Shown here piece after piece: positions 1-8,557 of a stretch of DNA of 64,000 nucleotides. A program made the translations under genes and the position numbers. This DNA is from Parasulfitobacter algicola (GTDB taxonomy: Bacteria; Pseudomonadota; Alphaproteobacteria; Rhodobacterales; Rhodobacteraceae): assembly GCF_013315265.1 (NCBI RefSeq), contig NZ_JABUFE010000002.1, positions 248,001-312,000 on the forward strand, written 5' to 3'. The notes beneath the pieces were generated by a model that did not search any database, was not told the origin of the DNA, and was given only the letters and a program-made list of their open reading frames with translations. Position 1 is the stretch's first letter, and each line of letters opens with the position of its first letter.

Positions 1-333
1 AACTCGTGAATAGGTGACGTCCCCGAAAACGACGATTACATCATCTTCTGCGCGATACAGTACGGGAAGCGGACCGCGCGGCAAGCCAATGCTAACTGTA
101 CCGTCTTCGTATGTGGCCGGATATTCGGCCTTTTCAAAGGTGCTATAGACTGCAGATGGTCGATAGACCGTTGCACGATAGACTCCGTCATTTTCGGAAA
201 TTTCTATAAAGTTTTTGTCATCGGCCTTCCAAAAACCAACCGCATCCGCTTGGTCCTCATTGCACGCCACTAACAGAAAACTTGTCAAAACAAAAAGCAG
301 ACAGAATTTCAGGGTTGAAAGGGTGTTGCTCAT
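1..333 (-). CDS. Putative lipoprotein, partial (C-terminus beyond the window)
   Basis: The reading frame is open from an ATG at 333 down to base 1, so the gene runs off the left edge and only about 111 codons are visible. The start is set by a strong AAGGAG ribosome site seven bases upstream. The N-terminus is a type II signal peptide: a short basic stretch, a hydrophobic run and a lipobox LLVAC with the acylated Cys near residue 24. The mature part begins NEDQADAVGFWKADDKNF, which resembles small periplasmic lipoproteins that start with a 'G.W..dD' segment, but I recognise no family. It lies downstream of phaP on the same strand, beyond a terminator-like hairpin, so it is probably a separate unit. 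The regulator phaR, which often follows phaP, is not at this position. Confidence 0.75.
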   Translation of the reverse strand, partial: MSNTLSTLKFCLLFVLTSFLLVACNEDQADAVGFWKADDKNFIEISENDGVYRATVYRPSAVYSTFEKAEYPATYEDGTVSIGLPRGPLPVLYRAEDDVIVVFGDVTYSRV

Positions 334-641
334 CTGATGCTCCTTATAGAAATTTTGTTTGCAAGACTCTTAGGCGAAATCGGCGCCCCTTGAAAGACCG
401 GTCTGGCGACATTCGCTGCGACACAGCGATGAACGTGCCGCACCTGCGAACTAATGATGCATCAGCGAAGGTGTAAAAACGAATGTCGGAAAAGTCCCGC
501 ACAGCTGATATTTTAAATATCATTATGCCGACTGCAATGCCAACAACAGTATAGACAAACAGAAAGAGCGAGCTCCGCGAAGAGCCCGCTCTACTATTCA
601 CACCGATTAGGGAGGAATGCGGCGTGTATCTGATCAGTGAC
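334..641. other. Intergenic region between phaP and the lipoprotein gene
   Basis: About 308 bases with no convincing gene. It holds the terminator-like hairpin of phaP (561-591) and, at its left end, the AAGGAG ribosome site of the lipoprotein gene. A minus-strand frame from 601 to 344 begins at a GTG inside the hairpin, has no ribosome site, and is judged non-coding. Confidence 0.6.
561..591 (-). terminator. Rho-independent terminator-like hairpin after phaP
   Basis: On the minus strand, arms GAGCG.GCTC and GAGC.CGCTC pair with one A/C mismatch around a six-base loop, followed by TTTCTGTTTGTC. It lies about 50 bases past the phaP stop codon and would end phaP transcription. The T tract is imperfect, which lowers certainty. 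Confidence 0.6.
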
Positions 642-1079
642 TTATTTAGCGGCCGCTTTTTTCGCAGCAGCTGTCACGTCGTTTGTGGCTTTTTTCATGA
701 CTTTAGTTGTTTCTTCACCCATGTCTTTGCCAGCAGCCAGAACCAGTTCAACTGTTTCCATTTGAACTTTTTTCGCGATTTCAGCGAAAGCGGCCATGTG
801 CTCAGCAGCAGCTTCAGCAGAGGCAGATGCGAAATCTGTCATTGCTTTTGAATAATCTGCCGGATCTTCTTTTACTTTTGTGATCGCAGACATTTTTGTG
901 ATGGTGTCTTTTGTCCACTTGGACGAAAGTTCGGCTGATTTACCAGCAGCTTCCAAAGCGACAGATGACATCTTTTCGCTTAGCGATGCTTGCGTTTTGA
1001 ACGCGTCTTGCATTGCTTTCGTATCTACTGGAAATGCGCCCATCATGTCTTTCATGATCGCTGTAAAATCTTGTGACAT
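642..1079 (-). CDS. phaP: Phasin family protein (PHA granule-associated)
   Basis: A 145-residue, Ala- and Lys-rich protein with no signal peptide, predicted to be almost entirely amphipathic helix, ending in an AAKKAAAK tail. Phasins coat polyhydroxyalkanoate granules in the cytoplasm and control their number and size. Length and composition fit the Rhodobacterales phasins of about 140-150 residues. The start is fixed by AAGGAG seven bases upstream of the ATG at 1079. The gene lies downstream of phaC on the same strand but has its own promoter, with two CTGC-N3-GCAG boxes typical of the PhaR repressor (see 1139-1186). Expression is therefore probably derepressed when PHA accumulates and titrates PhaR. 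Confidence 0.93.
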   Translation of the reverse strand: MSQDFTAIMKDMMGAFPVDTKAMQDAFKTQASLSEKMSSVALEAAGKSAELSSKWTKDTITKMSAITKVKEDPADYSKAMTDFASASAEAAAEHMAAFAEIAKKVQMETVELVLAAGKDMGEETTKVMKKATNDVTAAAKKAAAK

Positions 1080-1138
1080 TGTCTTCTCCTTACGCTAATG
1101 CGCGGGCCCACCCCGTGCTGTTCTTGCGTCTGACAATG

Positions 1139-1186
1139 AATATAAATGCTGCAGCGCAGCAAATCAAGTATTTTTCTGCACTGCAG
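1139..1186 (-). promoter_or_regulatory. phaP promoter with two PhaR-type operators
   Basis: On the minus strand a sigma70-like promoter reads TTGATT (1162-1167), a 17-base spacer, then TATATT (1139-1144). Two perfect inverted repeats of the form CTGC-N3-GCAG lie at 1149-1159 (CTGC AGC GCAG, within the spacer) and 1176-1186 (CTGC ACT GCAG, just upstream of -35), 27 bases apart. CTGC-N3/4-GCAG is the reported recognition sequence of PhaR in Paracoccus and Rhodobacter. A repressor bound here would occlude RNA polymerase. The PhaR assignment is inference from the motif; phaR itself is not in the window. Confidence 0.8.
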
Positions 1187-1212
1187 CATAATTTTTATAA
1201 AGTCTAAATTTA

Positions 1213-3042
1213 TCAATTATTTGGATCAGCCAAAACATATGTTCCTGGGGCGGGGCACAACACTTTGTGCGTCGAATCGCCCGGGGTTCGGGCCGGGACC
1301 TGCTTGCCAGACCGGGTTCCAAGCCATTTGCCCCACGTTGGCCACCAAGACCCTTCGTTATAGTCTGCCGCGGCAAGCCAGCTGTCCGCATCGCCCTTTG
1401 GGCCGCCATTGGTATAATGACCGTATTTCTTCTTGGACGGCGGATTGATGATGCCCGCAATATGACCGGATTCCGATACGATAAATGTTTTACTGCGACT
1501 GCCCATTTGGGCCACACCGTCATAGCTGGTCTTCCAGGCAGCGATATGATCGGTTTGGCAGGCAATCGCACACATCGGAACAGTGACATCCTTTAATGAC
1601 AGCTTTTGGCCAAACAGCTTAATCTGGCCTTTGGCAAACAAATTGTCCTGACACAGCCACCGCAGGTATTCGATTGCCATCCGCGCGGGCAGATTTGTGC
1701 TGTCACCATTCCAGAACAAAAGATCAAACGCCGGCGGGGCTTCGCCCAGCATATAGCTTTTAATCGCGGGCCCATAGATCAGATCGTTCGAGCGTAGAAA
1801 GCTAAAAGTGCGCGACATGAAATAACTATCAAGATAGCCGTCGTTTTTCACCTGCTCTTCGATCCCATCAACAAAATCATCGGTCAGGAAAACGCCGAAT
1901 TCCCCCTGTTCTTCGAAATCGGTCAGTGTCGTAAAGAACGTGGCGGATTTCACAGATTTATCACCGCGATGCTTCAGAAAGGCCAATGTCATGCTAAGCG
2001 TCGTGCCGGCGATACAATACCCAACGGCATTCACCTGCGGCACATCACAGATCTGCTTCACCTGTTCAATCGCTGTCAGATACCCTTCGTCAATATAGGT
2101 CTCAAGCCCCACATCGTGATAGCTGGCATCCGGATTAACCCAACTGACCACAAACAGCGTTACCCCCTGATCCACGATCCATTTGATCAGTGAATTCTTT
2201 TCCTTCAGATCCATGATATAGAATTTGTTGATCCACGGCGGAAAGATGATCAGCGGGGTCGTGTGCACCGTCTCGGTCGTGGGTTTATATTGGATCAGCT
2301 CAAACAAGCGATTGCGAAAGACAACCGATCCTTCGGTCACACCCAGATTTTCACCGACCTTGAATGCCTTGCGGTCGGCAAGCGTGACCAGCAGATCACC
2401 TTCGTTTGCCTCAAGATCAGCGACCAGGTTTTCAAGCCCTTTAACCAGCGACGCGCCATCCGTTTCCACAGCCTTTTCCAACGCATCGGGATTGGTCGAC
2501 AAGAAGTTGGTGGGCGACAACATATCCACGATTTGTTGGGTAAAGTATTCGACGCGCTTGCGTTCAACGGCATCAAGACCTTCGATGTCTGATACCGTTT
2601 GATGCAGCGCTTTTGCATTCAGCTGATATTGCTGCTTGATATAATTGAAATAGGGATGCGTGGTCCACAGGGGGTTGGCAAAACGACGATCTTCGGGGCC
2701 ATTATCGGGCGGGGCGGTCAGATGACCCGATGCCAATGCGGCTTGTGCATCGATATAATGTTTCAAGGATGCCCCCCAAAATGACACCTGATGTTCCAGT
2801 AATTTGCTGGGATTATGCATCAAATCGTTCATGTAAGCCGTGGCCGCTTTGACCATCAGACCCTGTCCGGGGCCTTCTAATGCTGGGTTTACGGGCTTTT
2901 TGTGCGACATCGCTGCAACAAGACGTTGCGACAATGTTTCCAGTTTTGCCAGGTTTTCATTGAGTTTTTCTGCATTTGCAGCATATTCCTGCGCCGCATC
3001 TTCGGCCGACGGCGGAGCTTTGCCAGAATCTGTTGTTGTCAT
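1213..3042 (-). CDS. phaC: Class I poly(R)-hydroxyalkanoic acid synthase
   Basis: PhaC polymerises (R)-3-hydroxyacyl-CoA into PHA on the granule surface. The 609-residue protein has the usual class I length. An N-terminal PhaC_N region covers roughly residues 70-260, followed by an alpha/beta-hydrolase catalytic domain with the lipase-like box GYCIAG, Cys343 as nucleophile. The other triad residues are visible as Asp498 (ACQTDHIAAW) and His527 (SESGHIAG). A GGGGAGAT ribosome site precedes the ATG at 3042. The gene is divergent from phaZ across about 105 bases and is followed by phaP, the standard alphaproteobacterial PHA arrangement. The protein is complete and all catalytic residues are present. 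Confidence 0.97.
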   Translation of the reverse strand: MTTTDSGKAPPSAEDAAQEYAANAEKLNENLAKLETLSQRLVAAMSHKKPVNPALEGPGQGLMVKAATAYMNDLMHNPSKLLEHQVSFWGASLKHYIDAQAALASGHLTAPPDNGPEDRRFANPLWTTHPYFNYIKQQYQLNAKALHQTVSDIEGLDAVERKRVEYFTQQIVDMLSPTNFLSTNPDALEKAVETDGASLVKGLENLVADLEANEGDLLVTLADRKAFKVGENLGVTEGSVVFRNRLFELIQYKPTTETVHTTPLIIFPPWINKFYIMDLKEKNSLIKWIVDQGVTLFVVSWVNPDASYHDVGLETYIDEGYLTAIEQVKQICDVPQVNAVGYCIAGTTLSMTLAFLKHRGDKSVKSATFFTTLTDFEEQGEFGVFLTDDFVDGIEEQVKNDGYLDSYFMSRTFSFLRSNDLIYGPAIKSYMLGEAPPAFDLLFWNGDSTNLPARMAIEYLRWLCQDNLFAKGQIKLFGQKLSLKDVTVPMCAIACQTDHIAAWKTSYDGVAQMGSRSKTFIVSESGHIAGIINPPSKKKYGHYTNGGPKGDADSWLAAADYNEGSWWPTWGKWLGTRSGKQVPARTPGDSTHKVLCPAPGTYVLADPNN

Positions 3043-3147
3043 TTTAATATCTCCCCCCTAATGATCTTACTCAGATTATCGTCGCTGTCACGGGGGAGAA
3101 ACACGCGATGACCTCGCCGTCACCCGGCGAAAACCAAGGAGACGCCC

Positions 3148-4419
3148 GTGAAATATATGCTTTCATATGACTTTATGGAAACCATGCGCAACACCAACCA
3201 ATGGCTTGGTGCGACAGCAAAAGCGATGACGTCCTATCCCATGACCAGTGCGATTCCAAATCCTGCGCTGGATTGGATGCGTGGTTGGGGCGAAGTCACA
3301 GAACGTGCTTTTTCCCGCATGGTTACGAAGCCCGACTGGGGCATCAGTTCACTGCCGTGTGCAGACGGGCGTGATCATCTGGTCGAGATTGAAACAATGA
3401 TCGAACGCCCCTTTGGCGATTTGGTTCACTTCAATGTTCAGGGCCGTCCTGAAAAAGATCGCAAGGTCTTGCTGGTTGCACCGATGTCCGGCCACTATGC
3501 AACGCTGCTGCGATCAACCGTGACCAGTCTGCTGCCCGATTGTGAATTATACATCACCGATTGGCACAATGCGCGCGACATTCCCGTGTCTGAAGGCAAA
3601 TTCGATATCGAAGATTACACACTATATCTGGTCGACTTCATGAAAGAACTGGGGCCCGATATACATGTGATTGCGGTTTGTCAGCCCGTTCCACTGGCTT
3701 TGGCAGCAACCGCCTATCTTGCCGAAGATGACCCCAAAGCGCAGCCCAAAACACTGACGCTGATTGGCGGTCCTGTGGACCCCGACGCAAACCCGACCGA
3801 GGTGACCGATTTCGGTAACCGCGTCACGATGTTCCAACTGCATGAAGCCATGATCCAAAGGGTTGGCTTTAAATATCCCGGCGTGGGGCGCAAGGTCTAT
3901 CCTGGGTTATTGCAGCTGTCGTCGTTCATTTCGATGAACTCGGAAAACCATATGAATGCGTTTTCTGATCAGATTATGCGTGCCTCAAAAAGGGAAACCG
4001 GTGATCATGACCGTCATAATCGCTTTTATGACGAATATCTGGCTGTGATGGACATGACAGCAGAATTTTATCTATCTACGGTCGAGCGTATTTTCAAAGA
4101 ACGTGAAATCGCAAAGAATGAGTTCACGATCAACGGACGCCTTGTGGATATCTCCAAGATCACAACAGTGGCCGTGAAAACAGTCGAAGGTGCCAATGAC
4201 GATATTTCAGCGCCCGGCCAATGTGTCGCTGCCCTTGATCTGCTGACCAGCCTGCCCGATGAGAAAAAGGCAAGCCATGTGGAACCCGGTGCAGGGCATT
4301 ATGGCATCTTCGCCGGCAAAAGCTGGCGGAACAATATTCGGCCGTTGGTTCTGGATTTCATCGACGCCAACAGCGGTAGCAAAAAGCGTAAAGCTGCTAA
4401 CAAAAACGCAGCGGCCTGA
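3148..4419 (+). CDS. phaZ: Intracellular polyhydroxyalkanoate depolymerase
   Basis: This is a PhaZ1/DepA-type depolymerase that mobilises native PHA granules in the cytoplasm. Its 423 residues, the opening YDFMETMRNTN and the absence of a signal peptide fit the intracellular family. A catalytic Cys takes the place of the usual Ser in VCQPV (Cys178), as in the Cupriavidus intracellular enzymes. The C-terminal EPGAGHYGIFAG supplies the catalytic His. The start is GTG at 3148, with AAGGAG seven bases upstream; an in-frame ATG at 3157 lacks that spacing. It is divergent from phaC, so synthesis and breakdown genes share one intergenic region. The C-terminus is basic (KKRKAANK), as expected for granule contact. 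Confidence 0.95.
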   Translation: MKYMLSYDFMETMRNTNQWLGATAKAMTSYPMTSAIPNPALDWMRGWGEVTERAFSRMVTKPDWGISSLPCADGRDHLVEIETMIERPFGDLVHFNVQGRPEKDRKVLLVAPMSGHYATLLRSTVTSLLPDCELYITDWHNARDIPVSEGKFDIEDYTLYLVDFMKELGPDIHVIAVCQPVPLALAATAYLAEDDPKAQPKTLTLIGGPVDPDANPTEVTDFGNRVTMFQLHEAMIQRVGFKYPGVGRKVYPGLLQLSSFISMNSENHMNAFSDQIMRASKRETGDHDRHNRFYDEYLAVMDMTAEFYLSTVERIFKEREIAKNEFTINGRLVDISKITTVAVKTVEGANDDISAPGQCVAALDLLTSLPDEKKASHVEPGAGHYGIFAGKSWRNNIRPLVLDFIDANSGSKKRKAANKNAAA

Positions 4420-4430
4420 CTGGGCCGCTT
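4410..4430 (+). terminator. Hairpin overlapping the phaZ stop codon
   Basis: AGCGGCC and GGCCGCT form a perfect 7-bp stem around TGACTG, with the phaZ TGA in the loop, followed by only TT. It is a weak candidate terminator because of the short T tract; the longer inverted repeat at 4493-4523 may do the work instead. Confidence 0.35.
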
Positions 4431-4492
4431 ATCAACCCCTGACGGGCTTTCTTCGCGCGACGATCACTGCAATTCCTTTGTGACAAAAGCAA

Positions 4493-4523
4493 AAGCTGAT
4501 CTTGATACCCTCAAGATCAGCTT
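4493..4523. terminator. Perfect 13-bp inverted repeat between phaZ and cobS
   Basis: AAGCTGATCTTGA (4493-4505) and its exact complement TCAAGATCAGCTT (4511-4523) flank a five-base TACCC loop. An A run precedes it, giving a T-containing exit on the minus strand; there is no real T tract on the plus strand. It may act as a hairpin terminator after phaZ or as a protein-binding palindrome. It lies 143 bases ahead of cobS. Confidence 0.5.
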
Positions 4524-4665
4524 AGCCGTACCCGTGAGCGGCGAATATAATTTAGCCATACAACTTATACTATAGCACAAACTGTCGTATTGTCGCGCCT
4601 CTTCCTCTTGCACCGCCGATTGATATGTTGCACCACGGCAGTTGGGCAAAAGCAGGAAAATCACG

Positions 4666-5652
4666 ATGGCGGACGGAATGATGGATATTGACGCAAAACC
4701 AACCGAAGAAATCTCTGTCCGCGATGTATTTGGCATCGACACAGATATGAAGGTCAAAGGCTTTGCTGACAAAACCGACCGTGTTCCTGAATTTGATCCA
4801 ACCTACAAATTCGATCCCGATACAACACTGGCGATCCTTGCGGGCTTTAGCCACAATCGTCGCGTGATGATCCAAGGGTATCATGGCACGGGCAAATCGA
4901 CCCATATCGAACAGGTCGCCGCCCGGCTGAACTGGCCCTGCGTGCGCGTGAACCTTGACAGCCACATCAGCCGGATTGATCTGATCGGCAAAGATGCGAT
5001 CAAGCTGAAAGACGGCAAACAGGTCACCGAATTTCAAGAAGGTATCCTGCCCTGGGCGCTGCGCAACCCAACTGCAATCGTGTTCGATGAATACGACGCA
5101 GGCCGCGCCGATGTGATGTTCGTGATCCAGCGCGTGCTTGAGGTCGACGGCAAATTGACCTTGCTGGATCAGAACAAGGTGATCACCCCACACCCCTATT
5201 TCCGCATCTTCGCGACCGCCAATACCGTGGGTCTGGGCGACACGACCGGCCTTTATCACGGCACCCAGCAAATCAACCAGGGCCAGATGGACCGGTGGAG
5301 CCTGGTGGCCACGCTGAATTATCTGTCCCACGATGCCGAGGCGGCGATCGTTCTGGCCAAAAACCCGCATTACAACACCGAAAAAGGCCGCAAAACTGTG
5401 GGCCAGATGGTCACCGTGGCTGACCTGACCCGGACGGCGTTCATGAACGGAGATCTGTCGACGGTGATGAGCCCCCGGACCGTCATCGCCTGGGCGCAAA
5501 ATGCCGAAATTTTCCGCGACGTGGGCTACGGCTTTCGACTGACCTTCCTGAACAAATGCGATGAACTGGAACGCCAGACTGTTGCTGAATTCTATCAGCG
5601 GTGTTTTGATGAAGAACTGCCTGAAAGCGCCGCAAGCATGAGTTTGGGGTGA
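4666..5652 (+). CDS. cobS: Cobaltochelatase subunit CobS (AAA+ ATPase)
   Basis: CobS is the AAA+ motor of the aerobic cobaltochelatase CobNST, which inserts Co2+ into hydrogenobyrinate a,c-diamide during cobalamin synthesis. The 328-residue protein has the N-terminal CobS region ([16 protein letters not shown]), a Walker [10 protein letters not shown] at about residues 71-79 and a Walker [12 protein letters not shown] chose the ATG at 4666 because AGGAAAA precedes it at good spacing and it gives the family length; an upstream TTG at 4642 is less likely. Its partner cobT is on the same strand but about 4 kb away, behind unrelated genes. No cobN is present in the window. Confidence 0.95.
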   Translation: MADGMMDIDAKPTEEISVRDVFGIDTDMKVKGFADKTDRVPEFDPTYKFDPDTTLAILAGFSHNRRVMIQGYHGTGKSTHIEQVAARLNWPCVRVNLDSHISRIDLIGKDAIKLKDGKQVTEFQEGILPWALRNPTAIVFDEYDAGRADVMFVIQRVLEVDGKLTLLDQNKVITPHPYFRIFATANTVGLGDTTGLYHGTQQINQGQMDRWSLVATLNYLSHDAEAAIVLAKNPHYNTEKGRKTVGQMVTVADLTRTAFMNGDLSTVMSPRTVIAWAQNAEIFRDVGYGFRLTFLNKCDELERQTVAEFYQRCFDEELPESAASMSLG

Positions 5653-5805
5653 CACTTGCGTTGCGCGCAATTGGGGCTTTGCCTCAAACCCAGAGTACTT
5701 GGCCCTAGAAAAAGATCATATTCTGTCCGCTACCAAGTCAGGCTTGCCAAAAAACAACTTTTAGATGTATTATGTCGTTGATGAATCCGTAATTGCATAT
5801 ATTGG

Positions 5806-6189
5806 ATGATCAAAATGCGTTGGATTATAGCCTTGACTGCATTTGCACTGGTCGCTTGCGATCTGCCGGAACCATCTGAAACGATGATATCAGACAGATC
5901 CAATACATCTGCCAGTTACCGTGCAGGTTTCGATGACGGATGCCATTCTGGACGACAAGCTGCCGGTGATCTGTTCGAACAATTTCGCAAAGACCAGACA
6001 CGCTTCAATTCTGACCGCGACTACGCCCAGGGCTGGTCCGACGCTTTTCGTCAGTGCGAAACCCAATCCGAGGCACAAATGCGTCAGATGCGATCTGCTG
6101 CAACCATCAATGCCATCAAGTCCCGTGAACCCGACAAATTTGATCGCGTCCTGCGGAATATCGACTACTCAGGCCTAGAAGGCTTGTAA
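5806..6189 (+). CDS. Putative small lipoprotein of unknown function
   Basis: A 127-residue protein with an N-terminal hydrophobic segment and lipobox ALVAC (Cys19 from the first ATG), so it is probably exported and lipid-anchored. The mature part carries a Cys-containing motif YRAGFDDGCHSG, repeated loosely as YAQGWSDAFRQCE, which suggests a duplicated hairpin or a disulphide between the two Cys. I do not recognise a named family. No clear ribosome site precedes the ATG at 5806; an ATG three codons later is equally possible. It sits alone between cobS and a convergent gene that ends five bases away. Confidence 0.65.
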   Translation: MIKMRWIIALTAFALVACDLPEPSETMISDRSNTSASYRAGFDDGCHSGRQAAGDLFEQFRKDQTRFNSDRDYAQGWSDAFRQCETQSEAQMRQMRSAATINAIKSREPDKFDRVLRNIDYSGLEGL

Positions 6190-6194
6190 TAACT

Positions 6195-6887
6195 TTACCT
6201 TCTTTCATTATTATCAAAATCCGCGCTTGGGTAATCCGACACCAGCAAATACAGGGGGGCTTCGTCTTCATCAATATCAGAAAACCGCCCTATATCATCA
6301 CGAAACCAGTTATCCGTGCGATCATCGTTCACGGTTGACACCTCGCCGATCAGCACATCGCCGCCCTCGCCCCAAAACGCGTGCCAATCGCCAGGCATCA
6401 GCGTTACACTTTCGCCAGGTTGCAGGACAATCACCTCGCCCGGCTCAAAATCGCGCAATTGACCATCGCACAGCAGCTGACCGCCCGCATGCGCATCAAA
6501 ACTGCCATCGTCAGCGGACCCGAATAGCTCAATCGCCAGACATGCGCCGCCGCGGTTGATAATATCTTCGGCTTTCACATAATGTCGGTGCATCGGGCTG
6601 ATCTGATTATGCCGCGAAATCATAATCTTTTCAGCATAACACATGCCCCCGCCACGGGTCAGATCAGCCTGTCGACCGTTGCGCGTAGTGAATAAAAACA
6701 GACCCAGATCGTCAAACTGCCCCTGACCGTAATCTGTAATATCCCAGCCCAGACCGGCTGTCATAACACCGTCGGCAGCACGCACCTGATCGGGCGTCCA
6801 ATATGCAAAGGGCGGCAGCACATAGCCAAAAGACCGGATAAAGACATCGGCCTCGGTCATAATGCGATTGATCTCAGAACGTTTCAT
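6195..6887 (-). CDS. D-lyxose isomerase family cupin (DUF1498-like)
   Basis: The 230-residue protein has the size and motifs of D-lyxose ketol-isomerases, Mn-dependent single-domain cupins that interconvert D-lyxose and D-xylulose (or D-mannose and D-fructose). Visible metal ligands are the pair in [13 protein letters not shown] (HxH then Glu) and the later His in [12 protein letters not shown]. The N-terminus [13 protein letters not shown] matches the family opening. It is cytoplasmic, with no signal peptide. It is divergent from the nitrile hydratase operon over an 81-base gap, and no sugar transporter or kinase is adjacent, so the physiological substrate is uncertain. Confidence 0.85.
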   Translation of the reverse strand: MKRSEINRIMTEADVFIRSFGYVLPPFAYWTPDQVRAADGVMTAGLGWDITDYGQGQFDDLGLFLFTTRNGRQADLTRGGGMCYAEKIMISRHNQISPMHRHYVKAEDIINRGGACLAIELFGSADDGSFDAHAGGQLLCDGQLRDFEPGEVIVLQPGESVTLMPGDWHAFWGEGGDVLIGEVSTVNDDRTDNWFRDDIGRFSDIDEDEAPLYLLVSDYPSADFDNNERR

Positions 6888-6968
6888 GCCGCGACATTAA
6901 CCAGCTTTCTGGACAGCCGCCATCTTCATTCCTATGCTCACCCAACAAAATCCGCAAAGGCATTCGCA

Positions 6969-7577
6969 ATGCACGACCACCCCCATGATCACGACAACAA
7001 CCTGGATCCGATGACCGCTCGGGTCCGCGCTCTGGAAACGATCCTGACGGACAAAGGGCTGGTCGATCCAAAGGCCATTGATGCAATCGTCGACACCTAT
7101 GAAACCAAGATCGGCCCACGCAACGGCGCAAAGGTTATCGCCAAAGCCTGGACCAATCCCGACTATGCGGACTGGCTGGCAAAAGACGCAACCGCTGCCA
7201 TTGCCGATCTGGGCTTTACCGGTCGTCAGGGTGAACATATGCAGGCGGTCTTTAACACGCCCGATCAACATAATGTCGTCGTTTGCACGCTGTGTTCATG
7301 CTATCCTTGGTCGGTTCTGGGCCTACCGCCGGTGTGGTATAAATCACCGCCCTACCGATCCCGCGTTGTGTTGGAACCACGCGCTGTGCTGGCCGAGTTC
7401 GGCCTGACACTGCCTGAAACAACAAAAATCCGCGTCTGGGATTCCACGGCCGAAGTCCGATATCTGGTCATCCCCATGCGCCCCGAAGGGACTGAAAATA
7501 TGGACGAAAGCGCGCTGGTTGATCTTGTTACCCGCGATGCAATGATTGGCACGGGCCTGCCACAGGTCGCGTCATGA
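6969..7577 (+). CDS. nthA: Nitrile hydratase alpha subunit, cobalt type
   Basis: Nitrile hydratase converts nitriles to amides. The 202-residue alpha subunit carries the metal-claw motif VCTLCSC at residues 105-111. Thr between the first two Cys marks the non-corrin cobalt type, whereas iron enzymes have Ser. Cys109 and Cys111 correspond to the residues oxidised to sulfinic and sulfenic acids, and the Ser110 amide completes the claw. The N-terminus is His- and Asp-rich ([10 protein letters not shown]). AAAGG precedes the ATG at 6969. Its stop overlaps the beta-subunit start (ATGA), so the two are translationally coupled. No amidase gene is adjacent. Confidence 0.96.
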   Translation: MHDHPHDHDNNLDPMTARVRALETILTDKGLVDPKAIDAIVDTYETKIGPRNGAKVIAKAWTNPDYADWLAKDATAAIADLGFTGRQGEHMQAVFNTPDQHNVVVCTLCSCYPWSVLGLPPVWYKSPPYRSRVVLEPRAVLAEFGLTLPETTKIRVWDSTAEVRYLVIPMRPEGTENMDESALVDLVTRDAMIGTGLPQVAS

Positions 7578-8233
7578 ATGGCCCACACGATCTGGGCGGT
7601 CGCGCGGGCTTTGGTTCCATAGCCCCCGAAGCAGATGAACCCATTTTTCATGCAGAATGGGAAAAACGCGCCCTTGGGCTGACCCTGTGCTGCGGCGCAT
7701 TGGGATATTGGGGGATTGACGAAAGCCGCCATGCCCGCGAAAGCCTGCACCCCCACGATTATTATGGCTCAAGCTATTACGAGATTTGGGTCAAAGGACT
7801 GGAACGCTTGCTGATCCGGCACGGTGAAGTTCATCCAGACGAACTGTCAAAGGGGCACATGAATACCCCAGGTCATGCCACCGCAAAGCGTCTTGATCCA
7901 CAAGATGTTCCTGCTGTTCTGGCACGTGGCGGCCCCGCAGATCGTCCTGCCACGACAAAGCCCGCCTTTCAGATCGGTACAAAAGTCAGAACGCAAAAAA
8001 CGCTGCCTGCGGGTCACAGCCGCCTGCCCAATTATGCCCGCGACAAGCAGGGTACCATCATCGCGCTGCCCGGCCATCATGTTTTCCCTGATACCAACGC
8101 CAAGGGCGTGGGCGAAGCACCACAATGGCTTTACACGGTTGAATTCGATGCCCGTGACCTGTGGGGGGATGCGGCTGAACCTGGGACATCTGTCACAATC
8201 GACGCATGGGAAAGTTATCTTGATGCAACCTGA
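7574..8233 (+). CDS. nthB: Nitrile hydratase beta subunit
   Basis: A 219-residue protein starting MNGPHDLGG, the hallmark opening of nitrile hydratase beta subunits. The helical N-terminal half contains the conserved [13 protein letters not shown] segment. The C-terminal half is an SH3-like barrel with the motif [11 protein letters not shown] and an ending similar to [10 protein letters not shown]. It pairs with the alpha subunit to form the active heterodimer and shields the metal centre. It starts on an ATGA overlap with nthA and overlaps the accessory gene by 11 bases, so all three form one coupled operon. Confidence 0.96.
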   Translation: MNGPHDLGGRAGFGSIAPEADEPIFHAEWEKRALGLTLCCGALGYWGIDESRHARESLHPHDYYGSSYYEIWVKGLERLLIRHGEVHPDELSKGHMNTPGHATAKRLDPQDVPAVLARGGPADRPATTKPAFQIGTKVRTQKTLPAGHSRLPNYARDKQGTIIALPGHHVFPDTNAKGVGEAPQWLYTVEFDARDLWGDAAEPGTSVTIDAWESYLDAT

Positions 8234-8555
8234 TCCACGTCCCTTTGACGAACCCTGGCAGGCGCAAGCCTTTGGTTTGGTTGTTCATTTGCACGAAAGG
8301 GGCCTGTTCAGCTGGACTGAATGGGCTGGCACCCTGTCCAATGTCATTGCTGCCGAACAGTCCGACACGCCCACAAATGCTGAATACTATCGCTGTTGGC
8401 TGACCGCGTTGGAACAGATATTGGCCCAGAAAAAGATCGCCACACCCGATCTGATCGATATCACCACCCAAGCCTGGCATCGCGCAGCCCACGCCACACC
8501 GCACGGGCAACCGATTATGCTGGAAAGTGATCCAAAACGTATCGAAGTTAAATAA
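8223..8555 (+). CDS. Nitrile hydratase accessory (activator) protein
   Basis: A 110-residue protein homologous to the N-terminal half of the beta subunit (compare AEYYRCWLTALEQIL with [13 protein letters not shown]). Such proteins, including P14K and NhlE, act in cobalt-type enzymes as self-subunit-swapping chaperones that carry metal-loaded alpha subunit into the apo-enzyme. I set the start at the ATG at 8223, inside the end of nthB, because the preceding codons are out-of-frame nthB sequence and family members begin near this point ([15 protein letters not shown]). Its presence supports the cobalt-type reading from the VCTLCSC motif. Confidence 0.88.
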   Translation: MQPDPRPFDEPWQAQAFGLVVHLHERGLFSWTEWAGTLSNVIAAEQSDTPTNAEYYRCWLTALEQILAQKKIATPDLIDITTQAWHRAAHATPHGQPIMLESDPKRIEVK

Positions 8556-8557
8556 CA

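Noticed and set aside
344-601. 85-codon minus-strand frame between phaP and the lipoprotein gene
   Set aside because: It starts at a GTG within the phaP terminator hairpin, has no ribosome site, and its second half is Arg-rich and unlike a protein domain.
4570-5670. 366-codon minus-strand frame antisense to cobS
   Set aside because: It mirrors the codon structure of cobS, is rich in His/Arg/Gln, and cobS is unmistakable.
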